From Comamonas phosphati (GTDB lineage: Bacteria > Pseudomonadota > Gammaproteobacteria > Burkholderiales > Burkholderiaceae_C): a stretch of DNA of 64,000 nucleotides. Positions 1 through 9,052 of the stretch are shown one piece after another. Made by a program: the position numbers and the translations under genes. Numbering within the stretch: position 1 is the stretch's first letter; every line of letters begins with the position of its first letter. Where the stretch lies: NCBI RefSeq assembly GCF_014637085.1, contig NZ_BMEU01000009.1, forward strand, positions 1 to 64,000, given 5' to 3'. Below the pieces are notes generated by a model. The model worked only from the letters and a program-made list of their open reading frames with translations, was not told where the DNA came from and did no database searches.

Positions 1-104
1 AAGCCTTGCATTGTAGCACAGCTTTTTAGCGGCCAGGGAAAGAATTTCCAAACTTCCTCAACCACCTGCGAAGTGCATCTCGCTCAGTGAAGCCTTGCAT
101 TGTA
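1..104. repeat. 15-bp direct repeat at the window edge
   Basis: AAGCCTTGCATTGTA occurs at 1-15 and again at 90-104. On the minus strand both copies read as TACAAT followed by GCAAGGCTT, which resembles a duplicated -10 region pointing leftwards off the window. No convincing -35 hexamer was found for either copy. The rest of 1-373 holds no gene I can support; the long minus-strand open frames here are shadows of uup. Confidence 0.4.
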
Positions 105-280
105 CACAGGATCCCTGCATCTCCAGCCAGGCTTTTCGCTAGCAGCACCTTGACTGGCGCCGTGTTGCGATGGATAGAACTATAGCATAGGCCAAACCCT
201 AGGTTCGGCATTCTTGACACAAAAAAGTCATCCAAGCGCCTGCCGCCGACGCCTGCGCCATGTCCGATCCAAGGCCAGAG

Positions 281-311
281 CTCGGCGGCATCCCTGCGGG
301 ATGCCGCCGAG
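281..311 (+). promoter_or_regulatory. Strong hairpin in the uup leader
   Basis: A perfect 14-bp inverted repeat (arms 281-294 and 298-311, loop TGC) ends 62 bases before the uup ATG. No T-run follows it, so it is not a classic terminator. It could be a leader structure in the uup mRNA or the end of an upstream transcript. Its role is not known. Confidence 0.4.
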
Positions 312-373
312 AGAGTCCTCGCCCCATAGATAGAAGGGCACAGTTCCTGGAGGGCGCCGATAATGCGCGCACG

Positions 374-2260
374 ATGGCATTGATTACTTTGTTGAACGCC
401 CAGCTGGCGTTCGGGCATGTGGCACTTCTGGACCATGCCGACTTTTCCCTGGAAACCGGCGAGCGCGTCGGTCTGATCGGCCGCAATGGCGCTGGCAAGT
501 CTTCGCTGCTCAAGATTTTGGGCGGCTTGGCCAAAGCCGACGACGGTCAACTCCAGATTCAAAACGGGGTCCGCATTACTTATGTGGCACAAGAGCCGGA
601 TCTGAATCCGGAACACTCGATCTTTGAATCCGCAGCCGACGGCTTGGCTGCAGTGATTGCGATCCGTGAGCGCTACCTGGCCGGGGGCGAGGGCGAAGAT
701 CTGGATGTACTGCAGACTCAGATCGAGGCTTATGACGCATGGAACTGGGAACAGCGCGTAGAAGAAACCCTGCAGCGGCTGCATCTGGATCCCGCCGCTT
801 TGGTGGGCAGCCTGTCTGGCGGAACCCGCAAACGCGTGGCCCTGGCCCAGGCTCTGGTGGCACGCCCCGATGTTCTGCTCCTGGACGAACCGACCAACCA
901 CTTGGATCTGGACTCGATCGAGTGGCTGGAGGATTTGCTGGTTGCCTTCAAGGGAAGTGTCATCACAATCACTCACGACCGCAGCTTTCTGGATCGCATT
1001 GCCACCCGCATTGTGGAACTGGACCGTGGCGACCTGCTCTCCTACCCTGGCAACTTCGCCCAATACGTGCTGCAAAAGGAAGAGCAGCTGGCCCAGGAGG
1101 CGGTGATCAACGCCAAGGCCGACAAGCTGCTGGCCCAGGAAGAGATCTGGATTCGCAAGGGCGTGGAAGCCCGCCGCACCCGCAGTCAGAGCCGCATCAC
1201 TCGCCTGCAAGAGATGCGAGCCAACCGCGCTGCACGCCGTGATGTGCAGGGCAGCGTGAACATGGATATTGCGTCTGGCAAGGGCGACAGCTACCAGGGC
1301 AAGATCGTGGCCGAGCTGACCGATGTCTGCAAGACCTATGGCGAAAAGAAGATCGTTCAAAATTTCAGCGGCACCATCTTGCGCGGCGACAAGGTGGGCT
1401 TGCTCGGTCCGAATGGCGCAGGCAAGACAACACTGCTCAAGATGATCCTGGGCGAGCTGGCACCCGACCACGGCAATGTGCGCCTGGGTGGCAATATGCA
1501 AGTGGCCTACTTTGACCAGATGCGCCACCAAGTCAATCTGGACGCCACGCTGGAAGACTTCATCAGCCCCGGCAGCGAGTGGATCGAGATTGGCAATCAG
1601 AAAAAACACGTCAAGAGCTATCTGTCGGACTTTCTGTTCTCCCCGGCGCGCGCGCATTCTCCCGTGCGCTCGCTGTCTGGCGGCGAACGCAACCGCTTGC
1701 TGCTGGCCCGTTTGTTTGCCCGCCCCGCCAATGTACTGGTGCTGGACGAGCCCACCAACGATCTGGACATCGAGACGCTGGACATGCTGGAGGAGCTGCT
1801 GCAAAGCTATGACGGCACCGTCTTCCTGGTCAGCCACGACCGCACCTTCCTCGACAATGTCGTCACCAGCACCATTGCCTGGGAAGGCCCCGGCCACTGG
1901 CGCGAGTACGAAGGCGGCGTAACGGACTGGATGGAGCAATCGCGCCGCAGCAAGGCGATTGCGGAAGCGGCCCAGCCCAAGTCAGCTCCCAAGGAAGAAG
2001 CCAAGCCCGTGGCCGCCCCTGTTGCACGCGTGGACAGCCCAAAGAAAAAGCTCAGCTACAAGGAGCAGCGCGAACTGGAGACACTGCCCGAGCGCATTGC
2101 CGCGCTGGAGGCCGAACAGCAGCAGATTCAGGAAGCGCTGGCCGATGGCACGCTGTTCGCCACCGACAACGCCAGGGCCGTGACCATACACCAGCGCGAT
2201 GCACAGATCGACGAGGAGCTGATGGAGGCACTGGAGCGCTGGACGCTGCTGTCCGAATAA
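374..2260 (+). CDS. uup: ABC-F family ATPase, Uup type
   Basis: Soluble ABC-F protein of 628 residues with two nucleotide-binding domains and no membrane segments. Domain 1 has Walker A GRNGAGKS (residues 36-43), signature LSGG (about 147) and Walker B LLLDEPTNHLD. Domain 2 has Walker A GPNGAGKT (345-352), signature LSGG (about 434) and LVLDEPTNDLD. The C-terminal 75 residues are a charged coiled coil starting KKKLSYKEQRELE, which is the Uup-specific DNA-binding domain and separates it from EttA. Uup proteins are linked to ribosome and DNA-structure maintenance and limit precise transposon excision. The ATG at 374 was chosen because the family N-terminus (MALITLLNAQLAFG) begins there; the upstream in-frame extension from 260 has no family similarity. 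It is unrelated to the flagellar genes. Confidence 0.93.
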   Translation: MALITLLNAQLAFGHVALLDHADFSLETGERVGLIGRNGAGKSSLLKILGGLAKADDGQLQIQNGVRITYVAQEPDLNPEHSIFESAADGLAAVIAIRERYLAGGEGEDLDVLQTQIEAYDAWNWEQRVEETLQRLHLDPAALVGSLSGGTRKRVALAQALVARPDVLLLDEPTNHLDLDSIEWLEDLLVAFKGSVITITHDRSFLDRIATRIVELDRGDLLSYPGNFAQYVLQKEEQLAQEAVINAKADKLLAQEEIWIRKGVEARRTRSQSRITRLQEMRANRAARRDVQGSVNMDIASGKGDSYQGKIVAELTDVCKTYGEKKIVQNFSGTILRGDKVGLLGPNGAGKTTLLKMILGELAPDHGNVRLGGNMQVAYFDQMRHQVNLDATLEDFISPGSEWIEIGNQKKHVKSYLSDFLFSPARAHSPVRSLSGGERNRLLLARLFARPANVLVLDEPTNDLDIETLDMLEELLQSYDGTVFLVSHDRTFLDNVVTSTIAWEGPGHWREYEGGVTDWMEQSRRSKAIAEAAQPKSAPKEEAKPVAAPVARVDSPKKKLSYKEQRELETLPERIAALEAEQQQIQEALADGTLFATDNARAVTIHQRDAQIDEELMEALERWTLLSE

Positions 2261-2311
2261 GCAGATTCCTGGCTGGTGCCCGCAGGCGGGGCGGCCCCTT
2301 GGAATCTCAAT

Positions 2312-2403
2312 AAAAGGAGCGCCCTGCGCTTTGCCTCAATGAATTTCAGATCATTTGATCCTTGAATTCCAATGAGAGCATGCGCAAGGCGCTCCTTTTT
2401 TAT
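2312..2403. terminator. Bidirectional terminator, long imperfect palindrome
   Basis: Arms beginning AAAAGGAGCGCC and ending GGCGCTCCTTTTTT enclose about 70 bases that also pair imperfectly, so each arm is close to 40 bases. T-runs lie on both sides, so it can end uup on the plus strand and cheB on the minus strand. The structure is much longer than a normal intrinsic terminator. Confidence 0.75.
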
Positions 2404-2419
2404 TCGTCTGGCGTCGACT

Positions 2420-3529
2420 TCAGATCCGGTGGTGGACCTGTTCGGAGCCACCGCGCAGCTTGGTGAGCAGGGCCGAAGCAATCTGCAGCAAGGACAGGAC
2501 TTCGTCGGCCGCGCCATGGGCAATGGCTTCGCGCGGCATGCCGAAGACGACGCAGCTGGCCTCGTCCTGCACGAAGTTGTAGCTGCCGGCATCGCGCATC
2601 TCGCGCATGGCGGCAGCACCATCCGCGCCCATGCCCGTGAGCATGACGCCATAGGCGTTGCGGCCCGCACAGGCGGCCACCGACTTGAACAGCACTTCCA
2701 CCGAAGGCTTGTGGCGGTTGACCGGCGGCGCATCGTCGACCACGGCCACATAGTTGGCGCCGCTGCGGCTGATGGAGAAATGCTTGCCGCCCGGGGCGAT
2801 GTAGGCATGGCCGGGCAGAATGCGCTCGCCGTGCGAGGCCTCCTTGACCGTGATCTGGCACAGGCTGTTCAGGCGCGCCGCAAAGCTGGTGGTGAAGCCC
2901 GGCGGCATGTGCTGGGTGATGACGATGGCCGGGCAGTCGGCCGGCAGGCGCGTCAGCACCTCCTTGATGGCTTCCGTGCCGCCCGTGGAAGCGCCGATGG
3001 CGATGATCTTCTCGGTGGACAAGCGCCCCAGCAGGCTGACGGCGGCAGGCGGGCGGCCGGCCGGCGCGCCATGCGCGGCCGATGCTCCCGCATGTGCGGC
3101 GGGCACCGCGGTCAGTCGCCGCACCTGGGCCACCGAAGCCACGCGGATCTTGTCCACGATCTGGGTGGCCAGCTCCTGCAGGCCGTTGCTGACCCCTATG
3201 CGCGGCTTGGCCACGAAATCGACGGCCCCCAGTTCCAGCGCGCGCATGGTGACTTCGGCACCGCGCTCCGTCAGCGTGGAGATCATCAGCACGGGCATGG
3301 GACGCAGCCGCATCAGGCGCCCCAGGAAATCGATGCCATCCATGCGCGGCATTTCCACGTCCAGCGTGATCACATCGGGATTGAGCTCGCGGATCATCTC
3401 GCGTGCGATCAGCGGGTCATTGGCCGTGCCAATGCATTCCATGTCGTGCTGACGGTTGATGATCTCGGCGAGCAGGCTGCGCACCAGCGCAGAGTCGTCC
3501 ACCACGATCACCCGGATTTTCCTGTTCAT
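2420..3529 (-). CDS. cheB: Chemotaxis methylesterase/deamidase CheB
   Basis: Demethylates and deamidates chemoreceptors in adaptation, activated by phosphotransfer from CheA. It has 369 residues. An N-terminal receiver (about 1-125) carries the acidic pair VVDDS and phospho-acceptor Asp57 in [11 protein letters not shown]. The C-terminal esterase domain shows the catalytic motifs GASTGGT (Ser), TQHMPPGF (His) and LTGMGADG (Asp). The ATG at 3529 follows a GGAAGAGGGA ribosome site; an in-frame TTG at 3550 overlaps the cheD stop and is less likely. It is the last gene of the minus-strand operon, 17 bases after cheD, and converges on uup. Confidence 0.96.
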   Translation of the reverse strand: MNRKIRVIVVDDSALVRSLLAEIINRQHDMECIGTANDPLIAREMIRELNPDVITLDVEMPRMDGIDFLGRLMRLRPMPVLMISTLTERGAEVTMRALELGAVDFVAKPRIGVSNGLQELATQIVDKIRVASVAQVRRLTAVPAAHAGASAAHGAPAGRPPAAVSLLGRLSTEKIIAIGASTGGTEAIKEVLTRLPADCPAIVITQHMPPGFTTSFAARLNSLCQITVKEASHGERILPGHAYIAPGGKHFSISRSGANYVAVVDDAPPVNRHKPSVEVLFKSVAACAGRNAYGVMLTGMGADGAAAMREMRDAGSYNFVQDEASCVVFGMPREAIAHGAADEVLSLLQIASALLTKLRGGSEQVHHRI

Positions 3530-3546
3530 TCCCTCTTCCACCTTCC

Positions 3547-4293
3547 TCAAAACAGGTCGACCGAACCACCTGCCGTATTGCGCGCCACCATTGCCGCGCT
3601 GCCGCGCGCGCGCTCCTGCTGCACCAGTTCCTCCGGATGGGCATGGGCCAGGCGCTTGAGCATGACTTTGCCCGTGGCCGGAAAGTACACGACCTTGCGC
3701 GGATAGATATCCAGCACATCCTCGGAGACGATGGGAATGCGTTCGGTCTGCAGGTAGTTGGTGACAAACGATGTATTGCGTTCACCCACATTCATGGTGG
3801 TGAAGTTGGCCATGACCTGGCCGCCGCCGAAGATCTTGGCCTGCATGGATTCGCGGCGCGCACCCAGCTTGAGCATTTCGTTGATCAGCAGCTCCATCGC
3901 ATAGGAACCATAGCGCCCCGAGGCATCGCTGCTGTCGCCCTCGGGCAGCATGAAGTGGTTCATGCCGCCCACGCGCATGGTTCTGTCCCACAGGCAGGCT
4001 GCAATGCACGAACCCAGCACGGTCATGATGACCAAGTCCTCGTTGGAGACGAAGTATTCGCCGGGCAGCACCTTGGCCGCGTTGTGCTGGAAATGCGGCT
4101 CGAAATAGAAGAACGAAGCCTCGCCCGGCTGGCGCGGCTGCTTCTTGAGCCGCTCCAGAGAAGACGCGGGGGCCGGCGCGCCAGGCGGCGGATAGTCGGC
4201 AGCCGTATGGGCATGGACACGCGGCCTCTGGCGACGCTCCGTGGCTGCCTGGCCGCCGGCCGCGGCCTGCGAGGGCCAGGAATACGGATTCAT
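3547..4293 (-). CDS. cheD: Chemoreceptor glutamine deamidase CheD
   Basis: Deamidates specific glutamines of methyl-accepting receptors. The protein has 248 residues; the CheD domain begins around residue 60 ([19 protein letters not shown]). The catalytic Cys is in [11 protein letters not shown] and the His in GGMNHFMLP. The first 55 or so residues are a Pro/Ala/Arg-rich extension that many CheD proteins lack, although an ATG only occurs at its start. It lies between cheR and cheB, as is usual in beta- and gammaproteobacterial che operons. Confidence 0.94.
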   Translation of the reverse strand: MNPYSWPSQAAAGGQAATERRQRPRVHAHTAADYPPPGAPAPASSLERLKKQPRQPGEASFFYFEPHFQHNAAKVLPGEYFVSNEDLVIMTVLGSCIAACLWDRTMRVGGMNHFMLPEGDSSDASGRYGSYAMELLINEMLKLGARRESMQAKIFGGGQVMANFTTMNVGERNTSFVTNYLQTERIPIVSEDVLDIYPRKVVYFPATGKVMLKRLAHAHPEELVQQERARGSAAMVARNTAGGSVDLF

Positions 4294-4347
4294 TCAGCCT
4301 CCCCCCTCGGTCCTGCCTCTTCTCTCAACGGCCCGCCACGCTCTGGT

Positions 4348-5250
4348 CTATAGACGCTCATAAACCGTCTTGCCCTTGAGTGCGAACAGGTCGCGCGAAT
4401 CGCTGAAATTTTCGGCATGGCCGACAAACAGCATGCCGCCCGGCTTCATGACGCGATGGATTTTCTCGAGCACGCGGCGCTGCGTGGGGCCGTCGAAATA
4501 AATCATCACGTTGCGGCAGAACACCACATCGAACGCTTCGCGGAACGGCCAGTCGTCGCGGATCAGGTTGACGTTGAGGAATTCCACCATGCGGCGCAGC
4601 TCGGGCTTGACACGCACCATGCCGGAATTGGCCCCCTTGCCGCGCAGGAAGAAGCGGTGCAGGCGCTCGGTGCTGATGCCCTTGATGCCATCGGCCCGGT
4701 AGACGCCGTTGGCCGCGGTGTTGAGTACGCGCGAGTCGATGTCGCTGGCCGTCAGCTGGAAATTGGCCGAGGCGCCCAGGGACTCCGTCGCCGTCATCAA
4801 AATGGAATAGGGCTCCTCGCCCGTCGATGCCGCGTTGCACCACACCTTCCAGGGCGTGGCCGCCGGCTTGCTGCCCAGCAGCTGGGCAAAGATCTCGAAA
4901 TGGTGCTGCTCGCGGAAAAAGGCCGTCAGATTGGTGGTGAGCGCATTCACGAACTCCTGCCACTCCGGCCCGTCGCTGATCGACTCCAGCCAGTCCAGAT
5001 AGCCGGAGAAGCTGTCATGGCCGGTTTCGCGCAGCCGCCGCGACAGGCGGCTGTAGACCATGGCGTGCTTGCCGTCGTGCAGGCTGATGCCGGCGCGTTT
5101 GTAGATCAGCGCCTGGACGCGGGCAAAGTCACGGTTGGACCAGACGAACTCGCGCCCCTGGGTGGCTGGGCCGGTGAGCGGCCCGGCGGGAAAGTCGTCC
5201 TCGACGGAGACCGGCGCTGCCGCCAGGCAATTGCGTTCCGGATACAGCAC
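4348..5250 (-). CDS. cheR: Chemotaxis protein methyltransferase CheR
   Basis: Transfers methyl groups from S-adenosylmethionine to receptor glutamates. It has 300 residues. The N-terminal alpha-helical domain (about 30-95) precedes a Rossmann methyltransferase domain with the SAM-binding stretch VWCNAASTGEEPYS and the downstream DVVFCRNVMIYFD motif. The start is GTG at 5250, preceded by GAGGAGG at good spacing. It follows cheW directly and there is no receptor gene between them, unlike the tar/tap arrangement in enterics. Confidence 0.95.
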   Translation of the reverse strand: MLYPERNCLAAAPVSVEDDFPAGPLTGPATQGREFVWSNRDFARVQALIYKRAGISLHDGKHAMVYSRLSRRLRETGHDSFSGYLDWLESISDGPEWQEFVNALTTNLTAFFREQHHFEIFAQLLGSKPAATPWKVWCNAASTGEEPYSILMTATESLGASANFQLTASDIDSRVLNTAANGVYRADGIKGISTERLHRFFLRGKGANSGMVRVKPELRRMVEFLNVNLIRDDWPFREAFDVVFCRNVMIYFDGPTQRRVLEKIHRVMKPGGMLFVGHAENFSDSRDLFALKGKTVYERL

Positions 5251-5290
5251 AGCGCCTCCTCCTCAATCAGTGACTGGCAGACTCGCAGCT

Positions 5291-5779
5291 TCAGGCAGCG
5301 GCGGCAACCAGGCCCATGTCGACATTGCCCATGAGCTTCTCGATGTCCAGCAGGATCAGCATGCGCTCGCCCACCGAGCCCAGGCCCAGAATGCAACCGC
5401 TGTCGATGCCGCTTTCGATGTCGGGTGCCGGGCGGATGGCTTCGGCCGACAGCTCCATCACGTCGCTGACCGAGTCCACCACGATGCCGACCACGCGGTT
5501 GCGCAGGTTCAGGATGATGACCACGGTGAAGCTGTTGTACTCCGCTTCGGAGCAGTTGAACTTGAGGCGCATGTCCACGATGGGGACGATGGTGCCGCGC
5601 AGGTTCACCACGCCCTTGATGAATTCGGGCGCGTTGGCGATGCGGGTGGGTTGCTCGTAGCCCCGGATTTCCTGCACCTTGAGGATATCGATGCCGTATT
5701 CCTCCTGGCCCAGGCGGAAGGTCAGGTACTCGCGCGCGCCATTGGCCACGCCTTCTAGGTTTTTGTTGGTCACGCTCAT
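5291..5779 (-). CDS. cheW: Chemotaxis coupling protein CheW
   Basis: Scaffold that links receptors to CheA. It is a single CheW/SH3-like domain of 162 residues, with typical stretches [31 protein letters not shown] and [10 protein letters not shown]. The ATG at 5779 has GAGGAGC seven bases upstream and gives the normal CheW length; a longer in-frame version reaching 5884 would run into cheA and has a low-complexity N-terminus. Confidence 0.95.
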   Translation of the reverse strand: MSVTNKNLEGVANGAREYLTFRLGQEEYGIDILKVQEIRGYEQPTRIANAPEFIKGVVNLRGTIVPIVDMRLKFNCSEAEYNSFTVVIILNLRNRVVGIVVDSVSDVMELSAEAIRPAPDIESGIDSGCILGLGSVGERMLILLDIEKLMGNVDMGLVAAAA

Positions 5780-5880
5780 GGTCAGCTCCTCGGCGTTGGT
5801 ATTTTTTTGCTCCACGCGGTCTGCGCGCGGGGCGGATGGTTCAATGCGGCGGGATGGCGCCCGCCCTCTATGCGTTTTCT

Positions 5881-8034
5881 TCAATGGCGCGCACGACGCA
5901 CCATGGCGCCCGTATCGAGAATCAGGGCCACCGAGCCATCGCCCAAAATCGTGGCCCCCGAGACATTGGGCACCTTGCGGTAATTGCTCTCCAGGTTCTT
6001 GACCACCACCTGGTGCTGGCCCAGCAGTTCGTCGACCAGCAGCGCCACGCGGCTGCCATCGGACTCGATGACGACCATGATGTTGCTGCTCTGGCTCTCG
6101 TCGGTGCGCGGCACCTGGAACATGCGCTCCAGGGCGATCACGGGCATGTATTCGTCGCGCACCTTCACGAGCTGCGAGCCATTGGCCACGGTATTCACGT
6201 CGTGGGGGTTGACCTGGAAGGACTCGACCACCGAGGACAGCGGCAGGATGTAGACCTCCTCGCCCACGCCGACCGACATGCCGTCCATGATGGCCAGCGT
6301 CAGCGGCAGGCGCACGGACACGCGCATGCCCACTCCGGCGACGGAGTCGATCTCCACCGAGCCGCCCAGCGAGGTGATGTTGCGCTTGACCACGTCCATG
6401 CCCACGCCGCGGCCGGATACGTCCGTCACCACGTCGGCAGTGGAAAAGCCCGGCGCGAAGATCAGTTGCCAGACCTCGCTGTCGGGCATGCTGTCCGAGA
6501 CATCCATGCCGCGCTCGCGGGCCTTGCGGAGGATTTTCTCGCGGTTCATGCCGCGTCCGTCGTCGCGTACCTCGATCACGATGGAGCCGCCCTGGTGGGA
6601 GGCCGCCAGCGTCAGCGTACCGTGCTCGGACTTGCCGGCCGCCAGCCGGTCCTCGGGCAGCTCGATGCCATGGTCGACGCTGTTGCGCACCAGGTGGGTC
6701 AGCGGGTCGGTGATCTTTTCCACCAGGCCCTTGTCCAGTTCGGTGGCTTCGCCCAGGGTGATCAGGTCGATCTTCTTGCCCAGCTTGGCGGCCAGGTCGC
6801 GCAGCATGCGCGGGAAGCGGCTGAACACCGTGGACATGGGAATCATGCGGATCGACATCACCGATTCCTGCAGATCGCGGGTGTTGCGGTCCAGGTCGGC
6901 CAGGCCGGCCAGCAGCTGCTGGCAGACCGCGGGGTCCAGGTCGCGGCTGTTCTGCGCCAGCATGGCCTGGGTGATGACGAGCTCGCCCACCAGGTTGATG
7001 AGCTGGTCCACCTTCTTGATGTCCACCCGGATGCTGGTGGATTCCATATGAGCCTGGGCCGCCTTGGGCGCAGCGCTGCGCGCGGCGGGCACCGTGCCGC
7101 CGGCATGCGGGGCGCCGGGAGCGCCATCGAAAAATCCATACGCCTCTTCGGCCGAAACCGGCGCGGCAGGCTCGGCCTGTTCCGCCACAACCCGTTCCGC
7201 CACGACCTGCTCCGGCACCTGCGGCGCGGCCGCAGCGATGCGGACCTGTTCCCTGGCCACATGGAAGGTGAACAGGTCCAGCAGGTCCTCGTCGGTGGAG
7301 GCGGTCTTCACCAGGAACAGACGGCTTTGGGCCTGGCTTGAGGGCTGCTCCTCGATGCAGCCCAGGCCGGGAATGTCGCGGAACAGGTCCGTGATGGCAT
7401 CCGCCATCTCCAGGTGCTCCAGCGGGCCGATATGGATATGCAGGACGCGCGCGCCGGCCGGCGGTTCGCTGCCGATCACGCCGGTGGCCACGGGCTGCAC
7501 CTCGGCGGCACCGCTGTCCGCGGCCACAGGCCGCTGAACCACGGGCTCCGGCTGCAGCGCGGCGGGCGCCATGGGCACGACCGCTTCGGCGCTTGCCGGC
7601 AGGGTCATCACCCCCTGGGCCAGCGTCTCTATGCGCACCACCAGTCCGGCGGTGGAGACCGGCTCGCCTTCTCCGCCCGCCTGATGGCGGGCCAGCAGGC
7701 TGCGGCTGGCGTCGGCCGACTCCAGCAGCACATCCACCATTTCGGGGATGGGCGTGATCTCATGGCGCCGCAGGCGGTCCAGCAGCCCTTCCATGCGGTG
7801 GGTCAGCTCGGTGACGTCCGAGAAGCCGAAAGTGGCCGCTCCGCCCTTGATGGAATGCGCACACCGGAAAATGCCGTTGAGCTCCTCGTCATCGGCAGCG
7901 GACAGGTCCAGGCTGAGCAGCATCTGCTCCATCTGATCGAGGTTTTCGCTCGCTTCCTCAAAAAAGATTTGATAGAACTGGCTCAGGTCGAAATCCGCGC
8001 CCGAGTCCGCGCTATCTTGGTGTAGATCCGCCAT
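5881..8034 (-). CDS. cheA: Chemotaxis sensor histidine kinase CheA
   Basis: Central kinase that phosphorylates CheY and CheB in response to receptor state. It has 717 residues with the five CheA domains in order. The Hpt domain carries phospho-His60 in [11 protein letters not shown]2-like region (about 205-275, [16 protein letters not shown]) is followed by an Ala/Pro-rich linker. The dimerisation domain comes next, then an ATPase domain with N-box [10 protein letters not shown] (about 448), RDDGRGM (about 491) and [10 protein letters not shown] (about 541). A CheW-like P5 domain ends the protein. It lies 37 bases after cheY in the same operon. Confidence 0.97.
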   Translation of the reverse strand: MADLHQDSADSGADFDLSQFYQIFFEEASENLDQMEQMLLSLDLSAADDEELNGIFRCAHSIKGGAATFGFSDVTELTHRMEGLLDRLRRHEITPIPEMVDVLLESADASRSLLARHQAGGEGEPVSTAGLVVRIETLAQGVMTLPASAEAVVPMAPAALQPEPVVQRPVAADSGAAEVQPVATGVIGSEPPAGARVLHIHIGPLEHLEMADAITDLFRDIPGLGCIEEQPSSQAQSRLFLVKTASTDEDLLDLFTFHVAREQVRIAAAAPQVPEQVVAERVVAEQAEPAAPVSAEEAYGFFDGAPGAPHAGGTVPAARSAAPKAAQAHMESTSIRVDIKKVDQLINLVGELVITQAMLAQNSRDLDPAVCQQLLAGLADLDRNTRDLQESVMSIRMIPMSTVFSRFPRMLRDLAAKLGKKIDLITLGEATELDKGLVEKITDPLTHLVRNSVDHGIELPEDRLAAGKSEHGTLTLAASHQGGSIVIEVRDDGRGMNREKILRKARERGMDVSDSMPDSEVWQLIFAPGFSTADVVTDVSGRGVGMDVVKRNITSLGGSVEIDSVAGVGMRVSVRLPLTLAIMDGMSVGVGEEVYILPLSSVVESFQVNPHDVNTVANGSQLVKVRDEYMPVIALERMFQVPRTDESQSSNIMVVIESDGSRVALLVDELLGQHQVVVKNLESNYRKVPNVSGATILGDGSVALILDTGAMVRRARH

Positions 8035-8075
8035 GGTATGTCCTGGTTTTTTCCATATTCCCCGTACCTATCGGC

Positions 8076-8438
8076 TTAACGGAGCACTTTCTGAATGACT
8101 TCTATCAAACGATCGGGGTCAAAGGGCTTGACCAGCCAACCGGTGGCGCCCGCGGCACGGCCTGCCTGCTTCATCTGATCGCTGGATTCGGTGGTCAGAA
8201 TCAGGATCGGAGTCTTCAGGAAACGCGGGTCCTCGCGCAGCTTGCGCGTCAGGCCGATGCCGTCCAGCCGCGGCATGTTCTGGTCGGCCAGCACCAGGTC
8301 GATACCCTGGGCGTTGGCTTTTTCCAGGGCGTCCACGCCATCGACGGCTTCAACCACCTTGAAGCCGGCACCGGTCAATGTGAAAGAAACCATTTTTCGC
8401 ATCGAGGGGGAATCATCAACAGCCAGAATCGATCGCAT
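8076..8438 (-). CDS. cheY: CheY-type single-domain response regulator, first copy
   Basis: Stand-alone receiver of 120 residues. It keeps the acidic pocket VDDS, phospho-acceptor Asp52 in LADQNMP, Thr in LTTES and Lys104 in WLVKPF. The ATG at 8438 has GGAG at six bases; a TTG at 8450 is an alternative start. It sits just before cheA and just after a CheZ-like gene. A second, clearly different CheY lies at 39292, next to cheZ and the motor genes. I cannot tell which one binds FliM; the other may act as a phosphate sink or serve another output. Confidence 0.92.
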   Translation of the reverse strand: MRSILAVDDSPSMRKMVSFTLTGAGFKVVEAVDGVDALEKANAQGIDLVLADQNMPRLDGIGLTRKLREDPRFLKTPILILTTESSDQMKQAGRAAGATGWLVKPFDPDRLIEVIQKVLR

Positions 8439-8489
8439 GTACAGCTCCAACGGACAGGCAATAAGGAATGGAAGAGGCGGGCAACAAGG

Positions 8490-8942
8490 TCAAAACAGCT
8501 CCACGGAACCCGCCTCCATCTCGCTTTGCGTGACGGGGTTGGGTCTGTCGGGTATGGGAGGCAGGAAGGCATCTGCCTCCTCGCCCTCGGCTTCGTCCGC
8601 GCCCATGGCCGCCGCACCCAGCCGGAATGCGCAGCCTTGCAAGGTGCTGGCGATGTGCGCTATCAGCTGGGAGGACATGTCGTGGAACTGCAATTCGGTG
8701 ACGGCCAGGCGCAAGGCCTCGCGCGCCGCGGCGATGGACGGCGACACCGGAATGTGCGGGTCGGCCAGCCGGCCGTTGGCCTCGTCGAAGCTGTCCAGCA
8801 GGTTCTGCGTGGCATGGTTGAGCAGGCCTTCCAGCCGCTGCAAGTCGTGCAGAGCGACCAGCAATGCATCCTGCAGCTCCGCCGCCACCATGACGGGCAT
8901 GGGGACGGCAGGCGCATTCGATGGCTTTTGCATTGTCTGCAT
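8490..8942 (-). CDS. CheZ-like putative CheY phosphatase
   Basis: A 150-residue protein without a clear textbook name. The middle is helical and contains TELQFHDMSSQLIAHI (84-99). This aligns with the CheZ active-site helix QDFHDLTGQVIARV of the cheZ gene at 39682, keeping the catalytic Asp (88) and Gln (92) four residues apart. After an acidic, Pro-rich tail it ends in SVELF, which recalls the C-terminal CheY-binding peptide of CheZ. The ATG at 8942 has GGAG upstream. It is first in the operon, followed by cheY and cheA. A phosphatase for the adjacent CheY is an inference; the match is short. Confidence 0.65.
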   Translation of the reverse strand: MQTMQKPSNAPAVPMPVMVAAELQDALLVALHDLQRLEGLLNHATQNLLDSFDEANGRLADPHIPVSPSIAAAREALRLAVTELQFHDMSSQLIAHIASTLQGCAFRLGAAAMGADEAEGEEADAFLPPIPDRPNPVTQSEMEAGSVELF

Positions 8943-8973
8943 GGGGACTCCAACAGCTGATAGACCTGACCGC

Positions 8974-8993
8974 GTGCAGCGCATGCGCTGCAC
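8974..8993. promoter_or_regulatory. Perfect 20-bp palindrome between divergent genes
   Basis: GTGCAGCGCATGCGCTGCAC is fully self-complementary. It lies in the 110-base gap between the divergent CheZ-like gene (minus) and the sensor kinase gene (plus). The position suits an operator for a dimeric regulator acting on one or both genes. No binding protein can be named. Confidence 0.35.
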
Positions 8994-9052
8994 CTCCCGG
9001 CACCGAAGCCCGGCTGCATCCGGCAGCCACGGCGCTACGATCCCTTACCTTG

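Noticed and set aside
26-1939. 637-codon open frame on the minus strand opposite uup
   Set aside because: It is antisense to a well-conserved ABC-F gene, has no family features and arises from the GC-rich codon pattern.
2372-3706. 444-codon plus-strand frame opposite cheB
   Set aside because: Shadow frame rich in His, Arg and Gln with no domain; cheB on the other strand explains the sequence.
5836-7341. 501-codon plus-strand frame opposite cheA
   Set aside because: Antisense shadow of cheA with an abnormal His/Ala/Gln composition.
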